From CBDBZL01 sp965213545 (GTDB lineage Bacteria > Pseudomonadota > Alphaproteobacteria > Sphingomonadales > Sphingomonadaceae): 64,000 nucleotides of DNA. How positions within the stretch are numbered: the stretch's first letter is position 1; each line of letters starts with the position of its first letter. The translations under genes and the position numbers were made by a program. Positions 53,845 through 63,735 of the stretch are shown in pieces. The stretch is taken from contig CBDBZL010000001.1 of assembly GCA_965213545.1 (NCBI GenBank), positions 620,001 through 684,000 of the forward strand, read 5' to 3'. Under the pieces are notes generated by a model that ran no database searches, was not told the origin of the DNA, and was given only the letters and a program-made list of their open reading frames with translations.

Positions 53845-55346
53845 ACCAAGCAGAACGCAGCGCATGCGTCATCGGCGCGGGTTTCGGCGGGCTCGCGCTC
53901 GCCATTCGCCTGCAATCCGCCGGCATCGCCACGACAGTGATCGAAGGACGCGACAAGCCGGGCGGGCGCGCCTATGTCTTCGAGCGCGACGGCTTCACCT
54001 TCGATGCCGGACCCACCGTGGTTACCGATCCCGACTGCCTGAGCCAGCTATGGCGTTTGTCGGGGCACGACATGGCGGGCGATGTCGAGCTCAAACCGGT
54101 GATGCCGTTCTATCGTCTCAACTGGCCCGACGGCACCCAGTTCGACTACTCGAACGATGAGGAGGCACTTCGGGCAGGCATCGCCCGGCTCGATCCGGCT
54201 GATGTCGCGGGATACGAGGCATTCCTCGAATATTCGGCCGGGGTCCACCGGGAAGGCTATCTCAAGCTCGGTTCGGTCCCGTTCCTGGATTTTGCCAGCA
54301 TGATCAAGGCCGCCCCCGCTCTGGCCAAGTATCAGGCCTGGCGCAGCGTCTATTCGGTGGTCTCGAGCTATATCCGCAATGAGAAATTGCGCCAGGCGCT
54401 CTCCTTCCACACGCTTCTAGTGGGTGGCAATCCGATGACCACAAGTTCGGTCTACGCGCTCATCCACAAGCTCGAGAAGGATGGCGGCGTGTGGTGGACC
54501 AAGGGCGGCACCGGCCAGTTGATCGCCGGGATGGTGGCGCTGTTCGAGCGGCTCGGCGGCACGCTGCGCCTAGATGACCGTGCGGTCCGGATCGAGACCG
54601 AGGGGGGCGCCAAAAGCAGACGCGTGACGGGCGTGACCACCGCGAGCGGGTGGCATGGCAATTTCGACGCGGTGGCGAGCAATGCCGACATCATGCATTC
54701 CTACCGCGACCTGCTGGGCCGCAACCAGCGCGGCTGGAGCATGGGGAAGAAGCTTGCCCGCAAACGCTTTTCACCCGGGTTGTTCGTCGTCCATTTCGGT
54801 TTGAAGGGCGAGTTTCCCGATATCGCCCATCACACCATTTTGTTCGGCCCGCGCTACAAGGAGTTGCTCGACGACATCTACACACGCGGCGAGCTACCGG
54901 CGGACTTCTCGATCTACCTGCATCATCCCACCGCCAGCGATCCGGCGATGGCGCCCGAAGGTCACGCGGCGTTCTACGCGCTGGTTCCCGTTTCGCACAT
55001 GGGCAAGCTCGACATCGACTGGGAGACCGAAGGCCCGCGGTTCGAGCGGCGGGTGCTCGAAGAGATCCGTCGCCGGCTGGTGCCTGATCTGTTCGACCGG
55101 CTGGTGACCAGCTTCTCCTACGCCCCGGCCAATTTCGCGCGCGATCTGAACGCCCATCTGGGCAGCGCCTTCAGCCTCGAGCCGGTGCTGACGCAAAGCG
55201 CCTATTTCCGCGGCCACAATCGCGACGACGTGCTGAAGAACTTCTACCTCGTAGGCGCAGGCACACATCCCGGCGCGGGCATCCCCGGCGTGGTCGGCAG
55301 CGCCAAGGCCACCGCCGGGCTAATGGTGGAGGACTTGGCGGCGTGA
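53841..55346 (+). CDS. crtI: Phytoene desaturase CrtI
   Basis: This 501-residue protein has the FAD motif GAGFGGLALAIRL and the GGRAYVFERDGFTFDAGPTVVTDP segment, and ends with LVGAGTHPGAGIPGVVGSAKATA. It makes lycopene from phytoene in four steps. Coupled to crtY by a four-base overlap; the LOG gene follows 64 bases later. Confidence 0.95.
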   Translation: MNQAERSACVIGAGFGGLALAIRLQSAGIATTVIEGRDKPGGRAYVFERDGFTFDAGPTVVTDPDCLSQLWRLSGHDMAGDVELKPVMPFYRLNWPDGTQFDYSNDEEALRAGIARLDPADVAGYEAFLEYSAGVHREGYLKLGSVPFLDFASMIKAAPALAKYQAWRSVYSVVSSYIRNEKLRQALSFHTLLVGGNPMTTSSVYALIHKLEKDGGVWWTKGGTGQLIAGMVALFERLGGTLRLDDRAVRIETEGGAKSRRVTGVTTASGWHGNFDAVASNADIMHSYRDLLGRNQRGWSMGKKLARKRFSPGLFVVHFGLKGEFPDIAHHTILFGPRYKELLDDIYTRGELPADFSIYLHHPTASDPAMAPEGHAAFYALVPVSHMGKLDIDWETEGPRFERRVLEEIRRRLVPDLFDRLVTSFSYAPANFARDLNAHLGSAFSLEPVLTQSAYFRGHNRDDVLKNFYLVGAGTHPGAGIPGVVGSAKATAGLMVEDLAA

Positions 55347-55410
55347 CCGGGAGGGTGCGGCCATCGCCGACCGGATTTGGCGGACAGGCGCGGATCGATC
55401 GTCGCGGCTC

Positions 55411-56022
55411 GTGCACGGCTTTCATCATCGGCGTAGCCCGCTGAAACGACTGGCAATCTATTGCGGATCGTCGAGCCCGCCGGACACGCGCTATGTCGCG
55501 CTTGCCCGTGAGACAGGCCGGTATCTTGCCGGCCGTGGCATCGGCGTGGTCTATGGCGGCGGCAAGGTGGGACTGATGGGGGCGCTGGCGGATGGCGCGC
55601 TGGCCGCGGGCGGCGAGGTGATCGGGGTCATCCCTAAGGCGCTGATCGAACGCGAGGTTGCGCATCTGGGCCTCACCCAGCTGCAGGTCGTCGCCACCAT
55701 GCACGAGCGAAAGCGCATGTTCACCGATTTGTGCGATGGCTTCATCACCCTGCCCGGCGGCGTGGGCACGATGGACGAGTTGTGGGAAGCGCTGAGCTGG
55801 GCGCAGCTGGGGTATCACGCTAAACCGGTCGGCCTGCTCAACGCGCTGGGCTTCTATGATGGTCTGGTCGCGTTTTATCGACACATGACGCAGACAGGCT
55901 TCATTCGTCCCGCGCATGGCGAATTGCTTGTCGTAGAGGCGAGCATCGAGGCGTTGCTCGCGGCGATGGCGGATAGTGCTCCGCCGCGCACGGTGTTGCA
56001 GATGAGCGCGGACGAGTTGTAA
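55411..56022 (+). CDS. LOG/TIGR00730 family Rossmann protein
   Basis: This 203-residue protein has GSSSPPDTRY, VYGGGKVGLMG and PGGVGTMDELWE, the lysine-decarboxylase-like LOG motif PGGxGTxxE. In plants and pathogens such enzymes release free cytokinin from its nucleotide; bacterial homologs can hydrolyse nucleotide monophosphates. The start is a GTG at 55411. It sits inside the carotenoid operon. Confidence 0.85.
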   Translation: MHGFHHRRSPLKRLAIYCGSSSPPDTRYVALARETGRYLAGRGIGVVYGGGKVGLMGALADGALAAGGEVIGVIPKALIEREVAHLGLTQLQVVATMHERKRMFTDLCDGFITLPGGVGTMDELWEALSWAQLGYHAKPVGLLNALGFYDGLVAFYRHMTQTGFIRPAHGELLVVEASIEALLAAMADSAPPRTVLQMSADEL

Positions 56023-56088
56023 GCGACAAGCCATGGGCCGCGCCGCACCAATCGATTACGCCGAGGGCATCGGGCCGCGCGAAGTGCG

Positions 56089-57276
56089 ATGAGCCCGCCG
56101 CATCCCGACCACCCGGAGCCGGGTTCGCAGAGACCGTCCGACACTGCGGATGGTCACCTGACCATAGGCGCCCGGTCGCCGGGCACGGGCAGTCCTCCCA
56201 AGCGGATCAAACCGCGTCCGCTGGTTTCATCGAGCTTTCTTCGCACTACCCCGCGCCAGGCGGGCGGGGGCCATACGCGCGAGGCTCTGATCAAGGCAGC
56301 ACGCCGCTCGATTTCCAGGGGTTCGAAGAGCTTCGCCGCCGCCTCGCTGCTGTTCGATCGGCGGACCCGCGAACGTGCCCATCTGCTCTACGCCTGGTGC
56401 CGCCGGTGCGATGATATTGCCGATGGACAGGACCATGGCTGGCGCGACACAGTGTTGCCCCCGGCGGGGGAAGGCGCGGCCGCCGACAGAGTGGAAGCGC
56501 TGCGCGCCCTCACACGGCGCGCACTCGAACGACAGCCCACGGCCGATCTTGCCTTCGACGCGCTCGGCCAAGTGGCGGCCGAATGTGGCTTGAGCCAGGA
56601 AATGACCGACGATGTCATCGACGGTTTCGCGCTCGATGCCGCCGGTTGGCGCCCCCGCACCGAAGCCGACCTGATGCGCTATTGCTATCATGTCGCCGGC
56701 GCGGTGGGGGTGATGATGGCGCGCATCATGGGTGTACCCAAGGATGATCACGAACTGCTCGATCGCGCCTGTGACCTGGGGCTCGCTTTCCAGCTCAACA
56801 ATATCGCGCGTGATATTTCCAGCGATGATGCCGCGGGACGCTGCTATCTGCCGGTCGAATGGCTGGCGGAGGCCGACATTCCCCCCGGGCAGCACATGAA
56901 GCCGCGCTTTCGCAAGGCGCTGGTCGGTTTGGCGGCGCGGTTGGTGACGATGGCCCAGGCGCACGAGGCGGCCGCCCGGCTGGGCGCGATGCGGCTCACC
57001 TTCCGCCAGCGCTGGGCGGTGCTGGCCGCGGCCAATATCTACGGGGCGATCGGCCGCGAGGTGCGTCAGCAGCGCGAGCTTGCCTGGGACCGGCGCGTGC
57101 GGATCGGCGCGACACAAAAGGCCAGGCACATCGCCGGCGCGGCGATCGAGGCAGCCAGGGGCTCTTACCAGCCCGATCCGTGGCCGCGCTGGACGCGGGG
57201 TGAACTGATGGTGATGGCACGCATGGCTCAGCCGCCCGCGCCCATCCCCATGACCCCTTTGCGCGAGGAGGAATAG
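56089..57276 (+). CDS. crtB: Phytoene synthase CrtB
   Basis: This 395-residue squalene/phytoene synthase has both Asp-rich motifs: CRRCDDIADGQD near residue 103 and NNIARDISSDD near residue 241. It condenses two GGPP to phytoene. The first 60 residues are Pro/Ser/Arg-rich and without similarity; no in-frame alternative start was found. The final region is also basic and rich in Pro. The carboxylase gene starts 4 bases after it. Confidence 0.95.
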   Translation: MSPPHPDHPEPGSQRPSDTADGHLTIGARSPGTGSPPKRIKPRPLVSSSFLRTTPRQAGGGHTREALIKAARRSISRGSKSFAAASLLFDRRTRERAHLLYAWCRRCDDIADGQDHGWRDTVLPPAGEGAAADRVEALRALTRRALERQPTADLAFDALGQVAAECGLSQEMTDDVIDGFALDAAGWRPRTEADLMRYCYHVAGAVGVMMARIMGVPKDDHELLDRACDLGLAFQLNNIARDISSDDAAGRCYLPVEWLAEADIPPGQHMKPRFRKALVGLAARLVTMAQAHEAAARLGAMRLTFRQRWAVLAAANIYGAIGREVRQQRELAWDRRVRIGATQKARHIAGAAIEAARGSYQPDPWPRWTRGELMVMARMAQPPAPIPMTPLREEE

Positions 57277-57279
57277 ACG

Positions 57280-59148
57280 ATGCTGAACTCGCTGCTGATC
57301 GCCAATCGCGGCGAGATCGCCTGTCGCATCATCCGCACCGCGCGCCGCCTGGGAATACGCACGGTGGCGGTCTATTCGGATGCCGACGCGAAGGCGCTGC
57401 ACGTGCGCCAGGCGGACGAGGCGGTGCATATCGGTCCCTCGCCCGCGGCCGAGAGCTATCTGGTGGGCGAGAAGATCATCGCCGCCGCGCAAGAGACCGG
57501 CGTCGAAGCGGTGCATCCGGGCTACGGGTTCCTGTCGGAGAACGCCGATTTCGCGCAGGCCGTGTCCGATGCGGGGTTGATATGGGTCGGACCCTCTCCC
57601 GCCAGCATCCGAGCGATGGGGCTGAAGGACCGCGCGAAGGAACTGATGCAGGCCGCCGGTGTGCCGGTGACGCCTGGTTACCTGGGCGAAGACCAGTCTG
57701 CCGAGCGGCTCGCGGCGGAGGCCGAGGCGATCGGCTATCCGGTGCTCATCAAGGCGGTTGCAGGCGGCGGCGGCAAGGGAATGCGCAAGGTCGAGGCCGC
57801 ATCGCAATTCGATGAAATGCTTGCGAGTTCCCGCCGCGAGGCGAAAGCCAGCTTCGGTAATGACCAGGTGCTGCTCGAGAAGTGGATCACCTCGCCGCGC
57901 CATATCGAGGTACAGGTGTTCGGCGACACGCATGGCAACATCGTCCACCTGTTCGAGCGCGACTGCTCGCTTCAGCGCCGCCACCAGAAGGTCATCGAGG
58001 AAGCGCCCGCCGCCGGCATGGACGAAGCCACGCGCGCGGCGATCTGCGGCGCGGCGGTGCGCGCGGCGCAGGCGGTGGACTATGTCGGCGCGGGCACGGT
58101 CGAGTTCATCGCCGATGCCTCCGAGGGTCTCTCCGCCAACCGCATCTTCTTTATGGAAATGAACACCCGCCTCCAGGTCGAGCACCCGGTGACCGAGGAG
58201 ATCACCGACGTCGACCTGGTGGAATGGCAGCTAAGGGTGGCCAGCGGGGAGGAGTTGCCGCTGCGGCAGGAAGAGATCAGCATTAACGGCCACGCGATTG
58301 AGGCGCGGCTCTATGCGGAGGACCCGGCCAAGGGGTTTTTGCCGAGCACGGGGCGCATCGAACAATGGCACATGCCGGAAGATTACGTGCGAATCGAAAC
58401 GGGTCACATGAAGGGTCTGACTGTCGAGCCGTTTTACGATCCGATGATCGCAAAACTGATCGTCCATGCTGACACGCGGGACAATGCCATTGCCCTTATG
58501 ACGCAGAAGCTCGAGGGTTTGGCGGTGTGGCCGGTCAAGACCAATGCCGCGTTTCTTTATCGCGCGGTTAGCCATCCGGCGTTCGCCACCGCCGAGCTTA
58601 CGACCGGCTTCATCGAGCGGCGCGGCGCGGAGCTTATTCCCGGCGACCTGCCTGGTGACAACGTTCTCGCTACCGCCGCAAAGCACCTAGTCGGCGAGTT
58701 CGCCGGAGGTCCGATCAGCGCGAGCGGATTTCGTCTGAACCGCGAACCGCAAAGGCATGCCGGCTTGATGGTCGAGGGCGAGCGATGCATAATTTCGGTT
58801 CCAGCCGACTGGCCCGAGACCTATTCGTCCTCCGCTGCGCCCGGGGTCGCCTTGGTGACCGAACGTGGCCAGACCTTTGCCATCGGCTTGCATCATCCGC
58901 GCGGGTCGGGAGCGGCTTCGCTTGCCGACGGCGCTATCCTCGCCCCCATGCCAGGCAAGGTCATCGCCGTGGACGTGGCGCAAGGCGATAAGGTCGAGGC
59001 GGGGCAGAGGTTGCTGATGCTCGAGGCGATGAAAATGGAGCATGCGTTGACCGCGCCGTTCGCTGGCAAGGTGGCTGAATTGCTCGTCAGCGAGGGGGCG
59101 CAGGTTCAGGTCGAAACATTGCTCGCGCGGGTGAAGGCGGACGAATAG
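57280..59148 (+). CDS. Biotin carboxylase-BCCP fusion (acyl-CoA carboxylase alpha subunit)
   Basis: This 622-residue protein has a biotin carboxylase (IANRGEIACRIIRTARRLGI, GYGFLSENADFA, VAGGGGKGMR, FMEMNTRLQVEHPVTE) and a C-terminal biotin domain with LEAMKMEHAL. It carboxylates biotin for an acyl-CoA carboxylase. The length and the fused BCCP fit methylcrotonyl- or propionyl-CoA carboxylase rather than AccC; the beta subunit is not in the window. Directly after crtB. Confidence 0.9.
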   Translation: MLNSLLIANRGEIACRIIRTARRLGIRTVAVYSDADAKALHVRQADEAVHIGPSPAAESYLVGEKIIAAAQETGVEAVHPGYGFLSENADFAQAVSDAGLIWVGPSPASIRAMGLKDRAKELMQAAGVPVTPGYLGEDQSAERLAAEAEAIGYPVLIKAVAGGGGKGMRKVEAASQFDEMLASSRREAKASFGNDQVLLEKWITSPRHIEVQVFGDTHGNIVHLFERDCSLQRRHQKVIEEAPAAGMDEATRAAICGAAVRAAQAVDYVGAGTVEFIADASEGLSANRIFFMEMNTRLQVEHPVTEEITDVDLVEWQLRVASGEELPLRQEEISINGHAIEARLYAEDPAKGFLPSTGRIEQWHMPEDYVRIETGHMKGLTVEPFYDPMIAKLIVHADTRDNAIALMTQKLEGLAVWPVKTNAAFLYRAVSHPAFATAELTTGFIERRGAELIPGDLPGDNVLATAAKHLVGEFAGGPISASGFRLNREPQRHAGLMVEGERCIISVPADWPETYSSSAAPGVALVTERGQTFAIGLHHPRGSGAASLADGAILAPMPGKVIAVDVAQGDKVEAGQRLLMLEAMKMEHALTAPFAGKVAELLVSEGAQVQVETLLARVKADE

Positions 59149-59155
59149 GCGGCGC

Positions 59156-60646
59156 TCATCCGCCCAGGTGATCGCGCAATGTGGCTTGCTGCGGCGCGTC
59201 CATGTGCAAGCCCAGCTTGCTGCGTCGCCACAGCACATCGCTCGCGGTGTGCGCCCATTCCTCGCGTTGCAGCCAATCGACCTCCGCCTCGCTCAATCCA
59301 GCTCCGAAATCACGGCCAAGGTCCTGCTCGCGCGTCGCCGATCCCAGCCACAACGCCGCGTCGAGCCCATAGGCACGGGCAAGGCGCGCAGCGGTTTCGC
59401 GGCAGAGGAACGGGTATCGCGCGTGATATTCCTCGACCAACGCCGGCAGCGCATGGCGGGGGAAGTCGCCGCCGGGAAGCGGCTCGCGATGGGTCCAGCG
59501 CTCGCGCGATAACGAGCCCAGCCGGCCGGCGAGCTTGTCGACCGCCTCTTCGGCCAGTTTGCGATAGGCGGTCAGCTTGCCGCCATAGACGTCCACCAGC
59601 GGCGCTCCTGCCTCCTCGTGCACGATCACCCGGTATCCGCGCGTCGCCGCCTCGGGGCGGCCCGATCCGTCATCGACCAGCGCCCGCACGCCGGCATAGG
59701 TATGGACCACGTCGCCGGGACGCACTGCGCGGCGGAAATAGCGGCTCGCGGCAGCGCACAAATAGGCGATTTCGTCTTCGCCAGCCGACACCTTCGCAAG
59801 CGGGCCTGTGTGATCGCGGTCGGTGGTGCCGATAAGGGTGAACTCGCGCTCGTAAGGGATGGCGAAACAGATCCGCCCGTCTTCGAGCTGAAAGATATAG
59901 GCATAATCATGCGCGAACAGCCGCGGCACGATGATGTGCGAGCCGCGCACCCGGCGGATGCGGTGCGATGCGCGCACGCCCGCAAGCAAGGTGATTTCAT
60001 GCGCGGCCGGGCCAGCAGCATTGACCAGGGCGCGGGCGTGGAACAGTTTGCCGCCCGCTTCCACGCGCCACGAATGCGCCCCGCGCCGCAGTCCGGTGAC
60101 AGGCGTTCGGGTGTGGATCGTCGCACCGCGTCGCCGGGCATCCACTGCATTGAGGATCACCAGCCGCGAATCATCAACCCAGCCATCCGAATATTCGAAC
60201 CCGGCCAAAATTCGCTCATCGATCGCCTCGCCCGCCGGATGGCGCGTCAGGTCGATCGCACGGGCATAAGGAAAGCTGCTGTTACCGCCGAGGCGATCGT
60301 AAAGGAACAGACCGGCGCGAAGCATCCAGCCGGGGCGGCCCTTGCCGACCGAGCGCGGGGTGACCGGCAGCACGAAGCGCATCTGCCGCATGAGATGCGG
60401 CGCAATTTGCAACAGGATCTCGCGCTCGCGCAAGGCTTCGCGCACCAGGGCGAACTCGCCATGCTCGAGGTAACGCAGGCCCCCGTGAACCAGTTTGGTG
60501 GAAGCGCCCGAAGTGCCCCCCGCCAAGTCGCCTGCCTCCAGCAGCACCACGCTTGCCCCGCGTCCCGCCGCATCGCGGGCGATGCCTGCACCCGCGATAC
60601 CACCACCGATTATCGCCAGGTCGTAGGTGACGCTTGCCCCGGTCAA
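59156..60646 (-). CDS. glpD: Glycerol-3-phosphate dehydrogenase GlpD
   Basis: This 496-residue FAD protein has IIGGGIAGAGIARDAAGRG, GGTSGASTKLVHGGLRYLEHGEF and a C-terminal SDVLWRRSKLGLHM motif. It oxidises glycerol-3-phosphate to DHAP at the membrane and feeds quinone. The start is a TTG at 60646 that overlaps the MFS gene stop (TTGA), so it is coupled to it. Convergent with the carboxylase gene. Confidence 0.95.
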   Translation of the reverse strand: MTGASVTYDLAIIGGGIAGAGIARDAAGRGASVVLLEAGDLAGGTSGASTKLVHGGLRYLEHGEFALVREALREREILLQIAPHLMRQMRFVLPVTPRSVGKGRPGWMLRAGLFLYDRLGGNSSFPYARAIDLTRHPAGEAIDERILAGFEYSDGWVDDSRLVILNAVDARRRGATIHTRTPVTGLRRGAHSWRVEAGGKLFHARALVNAAGPAAHEITLLAGVRASHRIRRVRGSHIIVPRLFAHDYAYIFQLEDGRICFAIPYEREFTLIGTTDRDHTGPLAKVSAGEDEIAYLCAAASRYFRRAVRPGDVVHTYAGVRALVDDGSGRPEAATRGYRVIVHEEAGAPLVDVYGGKLTAYRKLAEEAVDKLAGRLGSLSRERWTHREPLPGGDFPRHALPALVEEYHARYPFLCRETAARLARAYGLDAALWLGSATREQDLGRDFGAGLSEAEVDWLQREEWAHTASDVLWRRSKLGLHMDAPQQATLRDHLGG

Positions 60647-61899
60647 TGTACCTGCGGGACGGAACGATGCGGCGGGCGCAACCTGCGGAACAGGCGCCCC
60701 TGTTCGCTATAGAGGACCAGCAGCAAGGCCAGCACGCTGGCGATCAGCAGCGAGAAGGCGAAAGGCCGCGCACTGCCATCATAGGCTTGGCCGATCGCCA
60801 GCCCCACGACCGCCGCACCCGCCATGCGGATGAAGGTCTGCACCGAACTGGCGGCGCCCGCGGTGGCGGCAAAGGGCTGCATGGCGATGGAGGAGAAGTT
60901 GGCTCCCAGGAAGCCGAGCAAGCCCAGATTGACCGCCATCACCGGCAGGAACCAGGCGAGTTCTCCGGGGTGGACCTGGCTGGCATAGACCTGCACCACG
61001 CTCGCCGCGATAAACAGAATGACGCCCGTATGGCTGACACGTCGCGCGCCGAACCGCTCGACGATGCGCGAATTGATAATGCTGGCGAACGCCATCGTTG
61101 CAGCGGTGGCGCCGAAGACCAGCGGAAACAGCTCACCAACGCCAAAATGCTCGCCAAGCAGCTGCTGCGCGGAATTGATGTAGCCGAACACCCCGCCGAA
61201 CAGCAGCGCGCCGCCGATAACATAGCCGATCGCCTGCCGGTCGAAGAGGCCACCGCGCATGTTGCTGAGCACCCGCCGCAAGCGCACATCCTGGCGATGT
61301 TCGCGCGCCAGCGTCTCCGGCAGGCGGACATAGACCCACATCGCGGCCATGACCGACAGAGCTGCAAGCGTGAAGAAGATTGCCCGCCAGTTGGCGAACA
61401 GCAGCACCCCTTGCCCCAGTGTCGGTGCAAGCACGGGCACGGTGATGAACACCGCTGAGACCAGGCTCATAAGCCGCGCCATCTGGTCGCCCTCGTACTG
61501 GTCGCGAATGACCGCCATCGGCACCACCATCAGCCCGGCGGAGAGAAAGCCCTGCACCGCCCTTGCCCCGAGTAACACATCGAAATCGTTGATGAAGACG
61601 CATACGACGGACAGGATGGCATAAGAGGCGAGCGCGAACAGCACCAGCGGACGCCGACCGAAGCGATCGGCGTAGACCCCCGGGATCAGGCAGCCGATAC
61701 CCGAGGCGAGCAGGTAGATGCCGATCACCAACTGGCGCCGGTTGCCTTCGATCGCGCCCAAATCCCGGCCGATCTCGTCGAGCGCGGGCAGCATCACGTC
61801 GATGGCGAGCGCGTTAAGGCTCATCACCAGCGCGATCATCATCACGAGTTCGCGACGACCGAGCTCGCGCACCCGGGGAACTGCTGCAGTGGCGGCCAT
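60643..61899 (-). CDS. MFS exporter, Bcr/CflA-like
   Basis: This 418-residue protein has twelve membrane segments, GVYADRFGRRPLVLFALASY (the MFS loop 2-3 motif) and LGARAVQGFLSAGLMVV. It resembles Bcr/CflA drug exporters. Paired with glpD by overlap; that is unusual and suggests a shared promoter rather than shared function. A longer start to 62007 would overlap the SOS box upstream of dinB. Confidence 0.85.
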   Translation of the reverse strand: MAATAAVPRVRELGRRELVMMIALVMSLNALAIDVMLPALDEIGRDLGAIEGNRRQLVIGIYLLASGIGCLIPGVYADRFGRRPLVLFALASYAILSVVCVFINDFDVLLGARAVQGFLSAGLMVVPMAVIRDQYEGDQMARLMSLVSAVFITVPVLAPTLGQGVLLFANWRAIFFTLAALSVMAAMWVYVRLPETLAREHRQDVRLRRVLSNMRGGLFDRQAIGYVIGGALLFGGVFGYINSAQQLLGEHFGVGELFPLVFGATAATMAFASIINSRIVERFGARRVSHTGVILFIAASVVQVYASQVHPGELAWFLPVMAVNLGLLGFLGANFSSIAMQPFAATAGAASSVQTFIRMAGAAVVGLAIGQAYDGSARPFAFSLLIASVLALLLVLYSEQGRLFRRLRPPHRSVPQVH

Positions 61900-61990
61900 G
61901 GCGCGACGTCCTAGCGCCTGTCTCGCATCAAGGGAAAGGCATTTGCATCGGTGCCGTCCGAGCGAATGAAAAGCCGGCGACCGAACACAT

Positions 61991-62005
61991 GAACACAAGA
62001 GGAAC
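61991..62005. promoter_or_regulatory. SOS (LexA) box
   Basis: GAAC-ACAAGAG-GAAC is an exact GAAC-N7-GAAC alphaproteobacterial LexA site. It lies 39 bases before the dinB ATG and 91 bases before the divergent MFS start. A further GAAC lies at 61983. Confidence 0.75.
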
Positions 62006-62044
62006 ATTCCAATACCGCGTGATGCGCGTTAAGCGCGTATTCCG

Positions 62045-63208
62045 ATGAAAGAACAAGCGCCCGACATCGTCCCGGACCGCACGGATGGCGGGGAAGCGCC
62101 CGCGCCGCGCAAAATCATCCATGTCGACATGGATGCGTTTTTTGCCAGCGTGGAGCAGCGCGATGACCCTTCTCTACGGGGCCGCCCGGTGGCGGTGGGT
62201 GGCTCGAGCGGCCGGGGGGTGGTGGCGGCCGCAAGCTACGAGGCGCGGGCGTTCGGCGTGCGCTCGGCAATGCCGTCGGTAACCGCGCGACGAAAATGTC
62301 CTGAACTGGTGTTCTGCAAAAGCCGCTTTAATGTCTACCGCGAAGTCTCCGAGCAAATACGTGCGATTTTCCACCGCTATACGCCGCTCGTCGAACCGCT
62401 CAGCCTCGACGAAGCCTACCTAGACGTGACGCAGGACATGCTGGGGATCGGTTCGGCGACCCGGATCGCGCAGGAGATCCGCGCGGCTATCCTGGCCGAA
62501 ACGCGGCTTACCGCGAGCGCGGGCGTCTCGACCAACAAGTTTCTGGCCAAGCTGGCGAGCGATCACAACAAGCCCGATGGCCTATGCGTCATCCGTCCGG
62601 GCGAGGGCGCGGCATTCGTCCAAAGTTTGCCGATCCGCAGGTTTCGCGGCGTCGGTCCGCGCGGTGCACAGAAGATGGCGCGACTGAGCATCGCGACCGG
62701 CGCCGATCTTGCCGGCAAGCCCATCGAATGGCTCCGCGCCCATTTCGGAAGCTTCGGCGATGCGCTCTATCGTGCCGCACGCGGTATCGACGAGCGACCC
62801 GTGCAGACCAGCCGAACGCGCAAGTCGATCGGGGGCGAGCGGACGTTCGAAACCAACATCTCACAACCCGATGAGTTGCTCGAGACGTTGGCGCGCATCA
62901 TCGACATCGTATGGCAGCGGGTCGAGAACAAACAGGCGCGCGGGCGCACGGTTACGCTGAAGCTCAAGTTCGCCGATTTCCGCCTGGTGACACGCGCGCG
63001 CTCGCTCCCGCATCCGCTCGGCACGCGCCAGGCTTTCGCCGATGTCGCGCGCGACCTGCTTGTTGCGCAGCTGCCGCTCGACCGGCCGATCCGATTGATG
63101 GGGCTGGCGCTGAGCAATCTCGAGCACGAACCGACCCGGCCTCATGGTGTGTCGGCGCTCCCATTAGACGCGCAAGACCCAGCCGAGCCGCAGCTAACGC
63201 TTTTGTAG
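62045..63208 (+). CDS. dinB: DNA polymerase IV DinB
   Basis: This 387-residue Y-family polymerase has HVDMDAFFASVEQRDDP, the catalytic LSLDEAYLDVT, SAGVSTNKFLAKLASDHNKP and the C-terminal clamp-binding QLTLL. It copies past damaged bases. The ATG at 62045 follows a weak ribosome site. SOS-box upstream. Its end overlaps the convergent Nudix gene by 15 bases. Confidence 0.95.
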   Translation: MKEQAPDIVPDRTDGGEAPAPRKIIHVDMDAFFASVEQRDDPSLRGRPVAVGGSSGRGVVAAASYEARAFGVRSAMPSVTARRKCPELVFCKSRFNVYREVSEQIRAIFHRYTPLVEPLSLDEAYLDVTQDMLGIGSATRIAQEIRAAILAETRLTASAGVSTNKFLAKLASDHNKPDGLCVIRPGEGAAFVQSLPIRRFRGVGPRGAQKMARLSIATGADLAGKPIEWLRAHFGSFGDALYRAARGIDERPVQTSRTRKSIGGERTFETNISQPDELLETLARIIDIVWQRVENKQARGRTVTLKLKFADFRLVTRARSLPHPLGTRQAFADVARDLLVAQLPLDRPIRLMGLALSNLEHEPTRPHGVSALPLDAQDPAEPQLTLL

Positions 63209-63700
63209 GTCGTGCCAACCGGGGGTCGCCATCCGCCGGTCCAGTGCTTCCATGCGCGGCCCGACCGTGCCGCTCAGCGGTTGGGGGAACGCGTTCTTTT
63301 CGAACATGCGTGCCTCGGCGATCTCACGCCGGTCCGCGCGCGGTTCGCCGACCAGCGTGGCGGTGAAGACATGCGAAATGGCGGTTCCGCCCAGATAGGC
63401 TTCCTTAAGCGTTGCCACCCGGCGCAGATCGGCAAGCTTGCAGGATACCTCTTCGCGCATCTCGCGCACCGCCGCCATCATCGGGGTCTCACCGCGGCGT
63501 ATCCCGCCCCCGGGGAATGCCCAAGCGCGCGGACCATAGGAGTGGCGCACAAGCAGGAAACGCCCGTCGCCATCGCGCGCGATGATGCTGCATCCGGCAA
63601 AGGTGCCGCCCATGACCTGTGTCTTTACCCGGAGAAGCGAATAGCCCACCTGCGCAAGGACGCGGTGCACTGGCGCAGGGAGAAGACCTACCAGACTCAT
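63194..63700 (-). CDS. Nudix hydrolase
   Basis: This 168-residue protein has a Nudix box: GGGIRRGETPMMAAVREMREEV. The rest is typical of NUDIX pyrophosphatases; the substrate is unknown. Its last 15 bases overlap the dinB end on the other strand. It may clean oxidised nucleotides, which would suit its position by dinB, but this is inference. Confidence 0.85.
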   Translation of the reverse strand: MSLVGLLPAPVHRVLAQVGYSLLRVKTQVMGGTFAGCSIIARDGDGRFLLVRHSYGPRAWAFPGGGIRRGETPMMAAVREMREEVSCKLADLRRVATLKEAYLGGTAISHVFTATLVGEPRADRREIAEARMFEKNAFPQPLSGTVGPRMEALDRRMATPGWHDLQKR

Positions 63701-63735
63701 GCGGCACTCACGCGGGGATCATGCGCGCCGCTGGT

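Noticed and set aside
56227..58185. Long open frame on the minus strand opposite crtB and the carboxylase gene
   Set aside because: It is a codon-bias shadow of the plus-strand genes: no signature, His/Arg-rich composition, no ribosome site.
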